A DNA stretch of 64,000 nt from Cordia subcordata (Eukaryota > Streptophyta > Magnoliopsida > Boraginales > Cordiaceae), in NCBI GenBank assembly GCA_028554755.1, contig JAPTOF010000012.1, forward strand, positions 7,903,501 through 7,967,500, written 5' to 3'. Under the pieces are notes generated by a model. The model had not been told where the DNA came from. It searched no databases and saw only the letters and a list, made by a program, of their open reading frames with translations. How positions within the stretch are numbered: the stretch's first letter is position 1; each line of letters starts with the position of its first letter. Both the position numbers and the translations under genes were made by a program. This document shows, piece after piece, positions 22,135 to 34,699 of this stretch.

Positions 22135-23123
22135 TAGAGCTGAAAAAACGGGTTAAGACCCGCGGTTTAACCGGCCAAATAAATAATTTAGAGTTAAGCT
22201 TCTCCCGACCCCCCAGGTAAATGGGTCAACCCAACCCAACCCAGTCCCGCCAAAATGACGGGTCGGGTCAGGTTCACCCCACGGGTCAATAGATCTTTTT
22301 ATTTAAAAAAAATGAAATAATAACAAATTAACAAAACAAGTTAAAAAACAGTAGAGACATTAGGCATTTAGGCTTTAACGCTTAAGTTTTAACCCTAGTC
22401 TTTTCTCTATATTCTTTCTTTTTTCCTCTGTTCCTCACAATGGTGTTTCGCCAAGAGTCAAGAAGACAGGGTCAAGATTGAAGAAGATAAGACTCAAGAA
22501 TCAAATCCAGATTAGTGAATCAACCCCGCTTAATTGCTTTCTAGTTTTTATGATTTTAAGTTCTTGGTTTTTTGTGTATACACAAATATCCACCTGTGTG
22601 TAGATGCAGCCGATGGATATACGGTGTCTTTTCTTTCATTCCTTAGTTGCGGTCAACTGGGTCAAGCTTGAAGCATGCTTGATTGATGCGTTTTATGTAA
22701 AACTGTCAGTCTATGTCTAACAAGGAGAAGTGGAGAACCATGTTTAAGCATCCTAGACAAAGTCCTTTTCTTAGATGAAATAGTCAATATAATACATCTT
22801 TTCCTTTATATGTATATGAAGTCCTGTCCTCCACACCCCATAAAAGAAAAAAAAAATCTTACTCAGTAAATTTTAGATTTATTTTACTCAAGAATTCGTT
22901 GATGTAATTATAATATATCAGTTATTATTATTTTTTTAATAATTTAAATAGAATTAAATTTTTGAAAAATTTGACAGGTTAGACCGACCAATCCGTCCTA
23001 CTAGGGTCGATTTAGGGATAAAGACTCCATGACCCGCCGGCCAAACAGGGTGACCCGACCCGACCCACCTAACCCGAGCTAAACGGGTTGGATCAGGCTG
23101 CGAGTACCCATTGGCCAACCCTA
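22135..23123. mobile_element. hAT-like non-autonomous transposon, perfect 8-bp target duplication
   Basis: The element is flanked on both sides by GTCTTACT (22127-22134 and 23124-23131), the 8-bp duplication typical of hAT insertion. Ends begin TAGAGCTG...ACGGGTTAAGACCCGCGG and, inverted, TAGGGTTGGCCAATGGGTAC, and both ends are rich in ACCCGACCC/GGGTCGGG words. The same end pattern defines the element at 36410-37091. The centre has no transposase. Confidence 0.8.
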
Positions 23124-23763
23124 GTCTTACTTATAAGCCTACTTATTGCTTCTACTAGACTGTAACACCAGTATAAAACTTTAGATTAACTCATAGTTTG
23201 ACTATATGCAATAGGTGCCATGAACTTTAACAATAAAAAAATTGAGAACTTATTAGTTGAAGATAGACACGTGTTTGGCTAGACCAACAGAAGAACACAA
23301 TTTCTTTTTGCTTCTTTTTATGAGGAGGAATTTACTTAAAGTTGTTTCGCATAATTTCATTCTAAAAAAACCGATCTCGTAATATAACAGTTATGTTTTA
23401 AATCTTTGAAATTATGTAATGAAGATCTTTCCCAAAAGGTTTTATTACAAGAATATAAAAGACTGAAAAGGAAATAATGAAACTGTTAGGATGATGATAT
23501 TCTTGTGTGTGAAAGCATAATTTGCATATATTATAAATTAGGCAAGCATACATACATATATATTCACTTAACATATGTGTGGAAATTACCACATGATTCT
23601 AGGCCTTAGATTACGCCTAATTGATGCTTCTCTTGTATATAAAAATGTACTCCTACTTTGTATCAAAGTGTGAAGTAATACAAACTCTTTTATGGTATTG
23701 GCAGTTCAAATTTAAGCAAAAAAGTTTCCACGCTACAATTTTTTCCCCTAAACATCTATCTTG

Positions 23764-25013
23764 ATGTCGACTGCTAACTCCACTACCCCCACTAAAACTT
23801 CATCTTCGGCTACCCCTATCCCTCTGTAATTAGTATCTCTCAAGAGTTACCCATCAAGCTAGTTACTGACAATTATTTACTTTGGAAAACCCAAGTCTTA
23901 CCTGTTCTTTGATATCACAACCTCTTAGGCTCTGTTGGTGGGTTTATTTCCCCATCTTCAAAAGACGATGATTCCTTTGCAGATTGGCAAAAGCTTGATC
24001 AACTTATGCAAGGGTGGCTCTTAGTATCTCTCTCAGACACAGTCTTGTCTTAAGTCGTCGATAAACAACCTGCACGAGACGTTTGGTAGAATCTTGAGGT
24101 TCTTAAAATACAACTACTCAAGACTGAACCCCAAACTTTATAGAAGGATTTGAAATCTATTCATGAATTCATACAGCATGCCAAGTCTCTCTTCCTCAAA
24201 CTTGCGAGTGCTGGTAAGTCGATCGATGAGGACGATCTTGTTCTCTAGACTTTGTGAGGATTGGGCTCCGAATTTGATCCAATTTTTGCTGCGATAAATT
24301 CATGCCCCTCTTCACTATTGTTTGATGAAGTGTGTGGTCTTCTGCTTAATTATGAACTTCGGCGCATAGATTCCTCTTCTGCAATTGAAAAGCATGCCCA
24401 CATCTCTAATGTTCAAACTTCACAATCTGGTTGAGGTAATTCATCTCCTTTTCCTAATTCATTTCAGTCCACTAATTTTCCAGTAGGACGTGGTTGAGGA
24501 AGACGCAGTGCTAATCGCTCCTCAAGAGGCCGTGGTCAAGCCTCTATGCAATCTGCCACTTCTTCTTAACAAGCAAATGTCTTAGCCTTTGATCCTCGCT
24601 CAGTGGTCTGCTATAAGTGTGGTTTTCCTTACCATAAAGCCACGTATTGTTGGGCACCTGCAAATGTTGTTACTGTAAATACAAAGGCCTTTTCCACAAG
24701 GAAAGTTAGTGATTCTGATTCTCAGTGGTATTTGGACACGGGCGCTACTCATCATATGGCACCTTGTGATGAAAAATTAGATGGTAAGTCCCTATATATT
24801 GGTCTTGATCGTGTTTTAGTTGGTAATGGTGACTCTTTGCAAATTTCACATGTTGGTCAAAAGAACTTCAAACTGTTTAGTGGGTCTGATATTTCCTATG
24901 ATATTCTGGTTTGCCTAACATTGCGAAGAGGTTATTATCTGTTGCTAAGTTTGCTAAAGATAATTTGTGCTATTTTGTCTTTATTCCTGATGGCTACTCT
25001 ATTAAGGATTTGA
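23764..25013 (+). pseudogene. gag and protease region of the 23484 copia element
   Basis: Gag begins near 23764 with MSTANSTTPTKTSSS and continues in one main frame through a UBN2-type region with repeated stops (for example after TPIPL and after SDTVLS). A CCHC zinc knuckle CYKCGFPYHKATYC lies near 24609-24650, and the aspartic protease active site WYLDTGATHHM near 24727-24760. The protease motif is intact, but the flanking frame is lost after about 24910. Structural protein and maturation protease relic only. Confidence 0.82.
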
Positions 25014-25079
25014 AGACCAGACGGCTCCTCTACCGGGGACAAATTATTGGCAGCTCGTAGTCCTTGCAAGACTCACCTA

Positions 25080-25670
25080 AAGCACTCTTTAGAGCAACAA
25101 AACTATCTTCTGATATTTGGCATGCCCGTCTTGGGCACCCCTCATTTTCAATTTTGTCTCAATGAAGCAAGAAATTAAACTTTCTTTCTCCTACTTCGAA
25201 TAAAGCTTGTGCTAGCTGTCATCATGGAAAAAGCAAACACTTACCATTTGACTTTGTCTTGCACTATGCTACTACTGCATTTGATGTTATTCATGCTGAT
25301 GTTTGGCGTCCTACACCCAAAAACTCTAAAGAAGGTTTTCGATATTATTTGGTTTTAGTGGATGAGTTTAGTAGATTCATATGGTACTATCCTTTATATA
25401 GCAAGTCAGATGTGATATCAAATTTTCCTCTTTTTATTGCCATGATCAAAACTCAACTTGGTAATGTAATAAAGTGTTTTCAGACTAATTTAAGAGGAGA
25501 GTTTATTAATCATTCGCTACAAAAATTGTTTCACACAAGTGGAATTCATCATAGAATTTCTTGTCCTAGTACTCCAGAACAGAATGGATTGGCAGAAAGA
25601 AAACATCGGCATATTGTTGAAATAGGATTAACTATGCTTGCTCATAGTAATTTGCCGAAAGAATATTGAA
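25080..25670 (+). pseudogene. Integrase region of the 23484 copia element
   Basis: A pre-integrase finger (IWHARLGHPSFSILSQ, then CASCHHGKSKHLPF) is followed by the catalytic core FDVIHADVWRP, the YYLVLVDEFSRFIWYYPL stretch, and SCPSTPEQNGLAERKHRHI. The core DDE is altered: TDNGGE-like sequence reads TNLRGEF, so the second acidic residue is lost. A TGA ends the frame at KEY-stop near 25668. Downstream DNA to about 26540 is a degraded linker without firm motifs. Confidence 0.8.
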
Positions 25671-26539
25671 ACTATGCCTTTTCCATTACTATGTACTTGA
25701 TCAATAGGCTACCATATTCCATTCTGCTCATAAATCTCCTTATTTGCTTCTCTTTGGCATGAACCTGACTATACCTTTTTGCGAACCTTTGGGGCTTTCT
25801 TTTATCTATGCTTAACACCGTTTGGTTGACAAAAGCTTGATCTCAAGACTTGTAGGTGCATATTTTTAGGATATAGTCGGAATCATAAAGGTTACAAATG
25901 TCTTAAGTCCGAGCAAAATTCTAAGCTCTAGAAATGTCATTTTTTATAAGACTAATTTTCCTGGTATTCAGCAACTCTCATGTTTTAATTATGTGCAGCA
26001 GTCTTTTACTTTTCGATCCTTTCCTAGCTCAGGGCCAAGGGGATCAAACTCTTTAAGCTCTCACACCATGTCAAATGATGTTAAGCATGATCATGAGTCA
26101 CAACCAAAGAATCTTGAACCAACCGGTTTTGCCTCAACATAGTGATTCCAGTCATGTGCCTCAAGTTTCAACTCCTACGTGGCAAGACATGAATGATTTA
26201 CATCCCAATTCACTATCTAATAGTCACCCTTCACAAATTGACAATTCAACTAATTGTTAAGCTTTGGATGCCTTTAGGGTGTCGCCTTCAAATGCTCATG
26301 CTCCAAGCAATGCCGCGTCTACTTCCAGACAAGATGACACCGAGATTGAATGTCACAAATAATGCTCCTCCATTACGGACACATTCAATGAACACCCATT
26401 CGATGCATGGTATTTTCAAACCCAAAGGTTTGCTTAGTACTTGATATCCTATACATTCTAGTCTAATTGCTTCTGCAACTAATTTACCTATTAAGCCATA
26501 TAATTTTACTCAAGCGTAAAAAGATCCTAAGTAGAGAGC

Positions 26540-26960
26540 AGCCTAGGCGCAACTGTGGTGACACATTCAGTCTGGTGGTTCGTACAGGTACTATTAGACT
26601 GATTTTATCGTTACCTATAAGTCAAAATTGGCCTTTACGTCAACTCGACGTAAAGAATGCCTTTTTACATGGAGATTTAACTGAGGATATTTATATGGCT
26701 CAACAAGGTTTTGTGGATTTAGAAAATCCTAATTTTGTATGTAAGCTTCATAAGTCTTTGAATGGCTTAAAAAAGGCCCCTCGTGCCTGGCATGAGCGTT
26801 TTAGCTCCTTTCTTACTTCATGTGGCTTTGATCATTCTCAGCATGATGCCTCTTTGTTTATATGTCGACAACAGAATAATATCTTGATCCTCCTTATTTA
26901 TGTCAACGATATAGTTCTTACTTGGAACTCTTTAACAGAAGTTACACAATTTATATAGGT
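26540..26960 (+). pseudogene. Reverse transcriptase fragment of the 23484 copia element
   Basis: Readable motifs are QLDVKNAFLHGDLTEDIYM, LNGLKKAPRAWHERF and LLIYVNDIVLT. The normally invariant YVDD box reads YVND because codon 26905-26907 is AAC, so the first catalytic aspartate of the pair is gone. The N-terminal RT motifs up to ARLVAKGYxQ are missing, indicating an internal deletion. It cannot be an active polymerase. Confidence 0.85.
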
Positions 26961-27850
26961 TCTTTCAAAATCCTTTGTCATGAAAGATCTTGGCAAACTT
27001 CATTATTTCTTTGGCATGGAAGTGCATTAGTCTGCTAATACACCCTATCTTACACAAACAAAGTATGCATTTCAAATTCTACATCAGTTTGGCATGGATG
27101 GTGCCAAACCCCTCTCTACTCCACATGCAAGGACAAGATTAAGTGCTAGAGATAGAAATGTACTTTATAATCCAAGTGAGTTTCGACAATTGGTTGGTGC
27201 ATTACAATGTCTTACTTTAACAACGCCAGATATTTCATATGCTGTTAATTCGGTATGTCAGTTCATGCATGAACCAAGACACCCTCATCTCATTGCTTGC
27301 CAAACATATTCTGCGGTACATTAAACATACTCTTACTAACGGGTTGGTCTTTTCTCCATCCAAAGATTTTACAGTCACTGGCTATACTGATTCTAATTGG
27401 GCAAGCTGTTTGGATACTAGAAGATCTACCACAGGATTTGTAGTCTTTTTGGATCCAATTTAATATCCTGGAGTGCCAAGCGACAGCCAACTGTTTCAAA
27501 GTCTAGTTCAGAGGCGAAATATTGAGCACTTGCCTCCCTTGCATCTGAAATGCTGTGGGTTTTACATATTATCTAGTTTCTTGGAGTCCCTTGAAAGACC
27601 ACGCCCAAGGTCTTCTGTGACAATGTGAGTACTATCTATATGGCAACAAACCCAATAATTCACAATAGGAGTAAACATATTGAGATTGATATTCACTTTG
27701 TGCGGGAGAAAGTCAAGGCCTGTGTCTTCTAGCTCTCTTATATTCCTACTGAGACACAATTTGCAGATGTTTTCACGAAGCCTTTATACAAACCCCACTT
27801 TGAGGAATTAAAGGGCAAGTTTCTAGTGGATTATCCACCATCAACTTGAG
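26961..27850 (+). pseudogene. RT tail and RNase H of the 23484 copia element
   Basis: After a stop at 26956-26958, homology continues with KDLGKLHYFFGMEV, then DGAKPLSTPHA, TDSNWASCLDTRRSTTGF near 27385-27440, SKSSSEAKY-like sequence, HNRSKHIEIDIHFVREKV, and TQFADVFTKPL close to 27780. At least four stops or shifts interrupt it. The order and motif set identify the RNase H end of a copia polyprotein. Confidence 0.8.
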
Positions 27851-28061
27851 GGGGGAGGGTGTTAGGATGATGATATTCTTCAGTGTGAAAGCATAATTTG
27901 CATATATTATAAGTTAGGCAAGCATATTCACTTACCATATGTGTGAAAATTACCACATGATTCCAGGCCTTAGATTACGCCTAATTGATGCTTCTCTTCT
28001 ATATAAAAATGTACTCCTACTTTGTATCTAAGTGTGAAACAATACAAACTCTTTCAGAAAC

Positions 28062-28503
28062 TTGCTAGTTAAGTAAAAAAAAATTGAAATTAAAATAAAA
28101 TCAAATCAATTGCAACCATTGTGGCGTTTAACCTTTTGCGTATCCTGTTGTTCCAAATATTCCAATGAAACTGCAACACGTCACTTTGTTTAAAGTTGTT
28201 TTTATTGGAAAATTGACCTCATTTGGATTTTGCCGAATTTGATCTTTTGTTTTTTTCTTAATTGATTTTATTCTTCCTGGATGCTACAAAAGAGTTCTTT
28301 TTTTTTTTTTAAATTATCAAATGTGTGGTTTTATTTATTTTTTTTAGAAATAGAGTTCTATATATGTATCAAAGCCTTTTAGACTTGGTACTGTATAATG
28401 GAAGATTAACCTATTATTGGGATTATGAAAATTTTTCCCGTTACATTTATTATGAATATTTGTAGGTTGAATTAGGGGTGAACATGTTTTGATTTGGTTA
28501 GTT
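28062..28503. other. Spacer between copia element and LINE, no gene
   Basis: AT-rich with poly-T runs. No protein, RNA or terminal-repeat signal seen. The right edge carries a GATTTGGTTAGTTTAA word that resembles the far flank of the LINE near 30006-30024. Confidence 0.4.
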
Positions 28504-29998
28504 TAATTTTTTTTTTTGGGCTAAATAAGCAAGGGATTTGTATTGAAAGTAGAATTTACAAGAATCAACGGCCAACATACAAAAAGATTACAAAAATTTA
28601 GTCATATCCAATGTTAATATCTCATCTCTTACATAAGACCCTGTTAGTATTAATGTTTTTAACTTTACAATGGTACACCGCTTTTGCTTGAATATCTATA
28701 GCGATCAACATGAGTAGTTGTTCATCACTTCTCAGACTCTTCTGGCTGAATAATCTTCTATTTCGCTCGTGCCAAATATGATATGGCAGTCTCCAAGAAA
28801 AGTTTGTTAATGCAGGCTCTAAAAGAGTTGTTTCTAAACTTGGCAAGGAATCATTTAGTAATACTTATCCAATCATAAATCCAGTGGGCACTAGTAGCAA
28901 GCTTTGCACCCTTCTCCTAGATTTGCCTAGTGAAGCAGCATCAAAAGAACAGATGTTCATGGTCCTACAACATCCTTTGACAAAAATGCATAATGGGTCA
29001 ATGGGTAAGCCTCACGCAAGAAACCTACTCTTTACAAGGAGACGATTACGCCAAGTAAGCCAAAAATACATCGCATGCTTGGGCGTATGACCCTTGAACC
29101 AAACAAGCTCAGGCTAACAAAGCAAATCACCCTTATCCCTTAGTACCATGTAAGCAAAACTGGTCGAGAAGCTGCCATGCGGATCTCCCAACCACCATCG
29201 AAGATCCCTGCAATGACTATTTGGTATTGGTAGACCAGCTACCCCAAAAATAAAGTTATGAATAGGACAACTCGCCGGCCAATGCCAATTTCCAGTCCTT
29301 AAATAATCACTGACTCTTGCACTGGGGTTAATATGACTAGCAACAAGATCATGAGTTTCAAACAGATCTACCAAAATGCCCAAAGGATGCCAGTAGTCAT
29401 ACCAGAATTGGGTAACATCTCTATTGTCAATCTTTGTGAAGACCAATTGTTTAAAAATGTCCTTAAGATGGAGGAGTTTCTTGAGGTACCAAGAAGCATC
29501 AAGAGGAATATTAATCTCCTACTAGCTCTTAGTTCTCAGGTAATTAGAATAGATCCACTTTACCCGAATGGTGTCTTCACTATTCAAGATCATCCAAAGG
29601 TAATGGAGGCTCGCGACATGGTTAACATCCTTAATTCTTCGCAAGCCAAGTCCTTATTCATTGATATCTCTACAAACCTCACTCCATGCAACTCTGGTTT
29701 CTCCAGTAGTGTTATTACCAGACCAAAGGAAGTTCACCAACCTACTCTCAATGTCTTTGGTCACTTCTTTTGGTAGGACAAACATTCTAGCCCAGTAACA
29801 TCGAATACCCATGAGCACGGATTGGATCAAAATTTTCCTACTTGCCAATGAAAGCCACTTAGTCGCCTATCCTTCAATTCTTCCAACAATTTTGTTAATG
29901 AGCTCCATACAATCCTGTTTAGCAAGTTTCCCAATAATAAGTGGTACACCCAAATACCTCACAGGGAGTGACCCAGCTTTAAAAAGTTTGAAATAGGT
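28504..29998 (-). mobile_element. 5'-truncated L1-type LINE, minus strand
   Basis: On the minus strand the order is RT C-terminal/connection sequence, zf-RVT-like region, 3' end and poly-A. Readable pieces are LIQSVLMGIRCYWARMFVLP and VNFLWSGN (29848-29654), DVTQFWYDYWHPLG (29446-29114), and PYHIWHERNRRLFSQ (28846-28622). The run of Ts at about 28506-28518 is the poly-A tail. Flanks TTTGGTTAGTTTAA (left) and TTTGGCTTAGTTTGAA (right) may be a decayed target duplication. The endonuclease and the RT active-site half are absent, as expected from incomplete reverse transcription. Frameshifts and stops throughout. Confidence 0.8.
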
Positions 29999-29999
29999 T

Positions 30000-30535
30000 T
30001 AAAAAGTTTGGCTTAGTTTGAAATAAGTTTAAAACTAACCACTAAACTAAGCCAAAGAAACCAGTAGATTTTCATTCGAAATTAACCATATAAATAATTG
30101 AACCAAGCATAGGGGTAATTACTAAAAATATATATATAAATATCTAAATTTCATCAAACATTTAAAAAAGAATAAAGATTTACCCCTTAATTAATTTAAA
30201 GGAAAAAAATATCAACTAGGCAATCAACTTTGATTTACTATTTATATTACAAGTTTAATTAAGTATGGATAAAATCAGGGGTGGATATTAATTGGTTTAA
30301 TCTTAGTTGATTTTCATTTGATCGAGCAGTTAAAGAACCAGCTTTTGCTGCTGAATGCTGACTGAGGGCACGTTTAGCCTTACAACTGAATGAGTGGAAT
30401 TGAACTCCAAAATCCTTACAGCTTTTGATTTGTTGTTGTTGTTTTTTTTTTTTTTTTGTCAAACTTTTGATTTGTTGTTAATTGACTTCGTATGCTCATA
30501 TGTTAATATAATCGAACTCTAAAATCCTTAATGAG

Positions 30536-30579
<44 letters not shown>

Positions 30580-31110
30580 CCCTTTGCATTTATATGGAAT
30601 TAATCACTACGCTTCTTCGTTTTAAATTCAAATTTCTTCATGAGTCATCATGATCATACGGGGTTTCACCACTTTTAAATTGTTGCTTGTTTCTCTTTTT
30701 CATGAAAACACATAAGTCATAACGCTAGCAAACAAGTTTTGTTAATTGGTTTTCATAATTAGAACAACATAAACAGAAAACGCTCAACAACACCGTTTCC
30801 CAAAAAGCCCTTAGTTATTTGGCTCGTGGAAGCTGTTTGTTTGATGCATGCATGCTTTCTTTTGTCCTGCTTTCTAAAAGTTACCAAGATTTAGTTGAAA
30901 TTAGGGAAAATTTTATAAATGGTTCTTATTATTTATAAAAAGTGTTATTTTAGTTCTTATTATTGTTTGAAAAGTATAATTCATTTAGTTCTCAATGTTT
31001 GTAAAAAATGTCAATTAGTCTTTATCGTTTCAAAAATAACTTATTTAGTCTTTACTGTTTGCGAAAGGTGTCAATTTGATCCTCACTAATTGGTTATGTG
31101 TTCATCACAT
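30000..31110. other. Gene-free spacer with a (TA)n tract
   Basis: No coding signal. A (TA)n run lies at about 30542-30576. Between about 30900 and 31100 four related words of the form TTATT(G/T)TTTGAAAA...TTTAGTC(T/C)T recur every 40-50 bp, suggesting the eroded end of a transposon with subterminal repeats, but no partner end was found. Confidence 0.4.
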
Positions 31111-32345
31111 CACTACTAGAAAAAACGCTTTTAGCTTCTGCCAAAATCGATTGCAAAATTGCAAAATCGATAACTAAAAAGGGTTAGCGACCGACTTTGT
31201 GACCGAAGGAGGTGGTCGCTAAAGGCTTGGTCACTAAATTGAAATTAATGACCGACTTTGAAATCGATCGCTAATTTGCAATCGCTAAGTCGGTCGCTAA
31301 ACAGAAAAGGCGGTAGATAAAATAGTGTGTGTGTGTATCAGTCACAAAGTTTTTAGTGACCACTTTAGCTATCGATATTCGGTCGTTGAATATAGCTACC
31401 GATCTGTCAGTAGTTAAATTTAGCGACTGTTTTGTCGGTCGTTAAATTTAGCTATCGATACTTTAGTCACTGAATTTTGCAACAGATTTGTCATTCGCTG
31501 AATTTAGCTACCAAATAGTTTGGTCACTAAATTTAGCTACCGATATGTCGATCGCTAACATTTACTCTTCGATGACTAACATTTAGCTACCGAACTGTCG
31601 GTAGCTAATTTTGTCATCTTCCAGTTTAGCAGCCAACTGGAGATCGCTAATTCAATGAATGAACACCCTATTGAATTATGCTGATCCTAAACCCTTAAAA
31701 TACAAACTGGCTAAACAATTTTATACATCACGTCATCTTAGCACACATTTATAAAACAATCAATAACAAAATACGTTTAAACACAAAAAAATTGTCATCC
31801 ATATGTTAAATAGTCTACCAAATTAAAACTTAAAAACATACATACACCAAATATTCTACGAAATTACATAGTATTTATCCACACAAAGTAGTCTTTCTCA
31901 TCAATTTAACACAATCACATATTAGAAGGGGATGGGCCTAAAGGTGGAAATTGAGCGGTCAATCCTACTGACTCTAACATCAATCTCATTTGCTCCATCA
32001 TCGTAGCACGTTCGTGTTGAAGTTTTTGGTCCAACTCCATTTCCCTGGTTGTAATTGTTGTTGGACTTCTTCATTGACTTGTCGCGCCATGTCTTGTCAC
32101 ATTTGCTGTATTTGCGTCTCGTACTTCTCTTCTTGTTCAGAAAGACAAGCATTCAAATTTGTTTGGGAGAGTGAATTATAACCTATGGAAGAAGATGTTG
32201 ACTCATGCCGTTTAGGAGGAACGATTCCTTTGAAGTTGTCAATGGGCAGACCAAATGATGTACCTGCCCCCAATTGCTTCATAAAAGGCCTTAGAGTCAA
32301 AATAGTTATCTGATTGATCGATACTAAGTATAACTCCTACACATT
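31111..32345 (-). mobile_element. CACTA transposon end with coding relic
   Basis: CACTACTAGAAAAAACGC at 31111 is a canonical CACTA terminus, preceded by CAT. From 31180 to 31640 it is followed by over ten copies of (G)TCGGTCGCTAAA-like words in both orientations, the subterminal repeats bound by CACTA transposases. On the minus strand, 32300-31922 reads a CACTA-protein C-terminal relic (SFGLPIDNFKGIVPPKRHES, then a glutamine/glutamate-rich LSEQEEKYETQIQQM) with a frame break near 32100. No right terminus was found, so the true extent is unknown and may include the exon-like patch at 33178. Confidence 0.7.
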
Positions 32346-33639
32346 AACAAGAAAGAAAGAAATCAGACGATAAGAAAATCCCAAGCTTAATGTATCATTC
32401 TATTACGAAACACGTCATTAGTACTAAGTGACCAAGCCTACATATGTTCCATGTCTATATCGAGGATGTCAAAAGGACTTGGAAATAAAGAAAGCCAAGA
32501 ATAAAGAAAATATATTTGAACTCCATGAATATAAGATTCAGACAATATATGCCATACTGAACATATTCCTAGGCAGATCCATAACAAGTAAATAGCAATA
32601 TCTATCTATCTATCCCTTCCACTAGATTGGTTTGAACAAGAAAGTGAGAAGAACTCCAATATAGATAAGCAGATGGTCAAAACAATAAAAAACTATAGAT
32701 CTTGTTAAACAAAGAATAAAGTCCATGAGAGTACATCATTGCATGCAATGCAATTGTATGTGTCCACCTTTTTTTTCTTTTTCTTTTTCTTTTAAGCATT
32801 TTCGTTGGTTATATCAAGATTCTCCATGGGTTAATTTCTCTATAAGTTTTTGAATTATGGACATGCTAGACTTTTTAATCCTGAATCGTCAAAGGTGTCT
32901 TTTGGTGAATTATAAACTTGAGTGATTGAGTGCAGCTGATTGGGCACATTTTTTATTGATTTATTTCCATTTAAAACTAAAAACAATTTAATGATTAAAA
33001 TACAGTTAGATGTATATCACTAAACGACGATAAAGATAACTGCTAACTTTTAGAAAACAAAGCAACACATCAAATATTAATGAGAACAGCAATGTGTTGG
33101 AGGACAAACCCAGTAGTTTTTCAGTTTTCTATACCATAACAGAAAGTAATAAGAGAGAAGGAGTTTATATATCTCACCTGCAGAACCCACAGATCCATAG
33201 CCACGCACGATGTCTGTGAAAGCTTGCTCCTGCAAATGTGAAACCATATGATAATTTTAATCCATATTACACTATGCATAACACTCTGCTGACATTACAA
33301 GAGAAAGAATGCAAAAATTGCGTTCTTCATAGATTAGGTATGCCTAACATGATCCCGTGAATTCGACCCTTTTCTCACCATGTACTCTATTTAAATTCGC
33401 GAGGTAAGAATTAGTATTTTATTTTTGGTGGTTTAGACGCCCATCATTATATGATCTGATCGGGTTTGGATTATGTGTTTTGGGTTTGGACGTTTTTGTT
33501 TTTGCAATTTTCTTGTACAAATTTTGGTTGCAAAATTTAAAACACAAACTTGAAGCAAAAATTTTTGAAATTTTATTTTTTTATATAAATACTTTAATAT
33601 AATTCAAGTGAATTTCAACCTTTCATATATATTCTTTTA
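32346..33639. other. Unassigned region, possible internal part of the CACTA element
   Basis: AT-rich with no protein motif apart from the exon-like patch listed separately. A CT-rich run lies at about 32768-32793. Nothing else supportable. Confidence 0.35.
33178..33229 (-). other. Isolated exon-like 52-bp segment with canonical splice sites
   Basis: On the minus strand TTTGCAG precedes and GTGAGA follows a 52-bp segment that is open in one frame (EQAFTDIVRGYGSVGSA) and more GC-rich than its surroundings. It could be a captured host exon or a CACTA transposase exon. I do not recognise the protein and no neighbouring exon is convincing. Confidence 0.25.
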
Positions 33640-34250
33640 ATCTAGTCAAAATTAGTAGAGTATGATCCGATATTTTTCAATTTAAACATCTGATTTTTCC
33701 ATGAATTTTATCCAATTTAACCGGGTTTGGATTTTTCTGATAATGTTTCACACGTTTCTTCAATTTAGTCTAAATTAACAAAACATGTCTACTATTTTCA
33801 ATTTCAACATCTGAACTTTTTCTTGAATTTTGTCCAATCTGATCATGTCTGAATTTTTGGATTTGGATAATTTTGATTTTGGTTTTTTTTTTGAGATTTT
33901 TGATTGTTGGATTTCAGGTGTGAAATTTACACCCGATTTTGACAACAAAAATCTCAAATTTTCAATTTAGTCTAAATTGGCAAAATATGATTTAATATTT
34001 TTATATTTGAATATTTGATTTTTTTTTCCTAAACTTTATCAAATCCAATAAGGTTCGTTTTTTTTTTTAAATTTGGATAATTCCAATTTTGAATTATTTT
34101 GAGATTTTTAAATTTCAGTCTTTTTGTTACATAAGCACTTCAAAATAATTAAATGAATTTAAATTTAATATTTATTTTTATCCGACTTTCTTGAATCTAC
34201 TTTTCAATCTAGTTTAAATTAACATAATATAATCTAATAATTAGAAAAAA
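33640..34250. repeat. Degenerate tandem repeats, about four units
   Basis: Units start near 33643, 33758, 33960 and 34202 with variants of CAATTTAGTCTAAATTAAC, followed by ATATGAT, ATTTTCAATTTCAACATCTGA and GAATTTTGTCCAAT. Spacing is irregular (about 115-240 bp) because of insertions. No coding or terminal-repeat signal. Confidence 0.6.
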
Positions 34251-34699
34251 TTGGAAAATAAAAACCCAAAACTTGAATCTGAAAACCTTGAATAGCTTTA
34301 TGTAATTCATGGCACAATACAATCATTATTTCTCTTATCATGTATTATTTCTAGGCTTATACCAAATGATTTTATGCAAAGGCTATTAATAATATGAAAA
34401 CTGTATAGCTAGAAAAGTAGAAAAACATTAATTCACTTACAAAAACAATAAAAGACATAAAAAAGGTATTTTATCCGTATAAAACTATGCGTAAAAATGA
34501 ACAAAAAGTACAAAAAAGAAAGAAAAAGCATGAGGCATTACTCTTTTTGATAAAGTTCTAATGGAAACAAATAACTATAAATTTGATTAGATAAGTATGA
34601 TAATCAATTTTTTCAAGATAGTCAATTTTTTAAAATTTCTTTCTCAACTTTTTAAGGAAAAACATCTGGAGATGACATGTGTTTGCAGACTACCTTATG

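Larger units (their letters stand above)
23484..28056 (+). mobile_element. Complete but inactive Ty1/copia element, TSD GAAAC
   Basis: The LTRs are 23484-23692 (209 bp, TGTTAGGATGATG...CTTTTA) and 27860-28056 (197 bp, ending CTTTCA). Both are flanked by GAAAC (23479-23483 and 28057-28061), a perfect 5-bp target duplication. A primer-binding-like TGGTATTGGCA follows the 5' LTR, and a purine tract GAGGGGGGAGGG precedes the 3' LTR. Internal order is gag, protease, integrase, RT, RNase H, the copia order. Numerous stops, many explicable as CAG or TGG to stop, and LTR indels show that it is old. Confidence 0.92.

Noticed and set aside
28884..29776. Plus-strand open frames of 68 and 147 aa
   Set aside because: They are opposite the minus-strand LINE relic, which has clear RT-associated wording.
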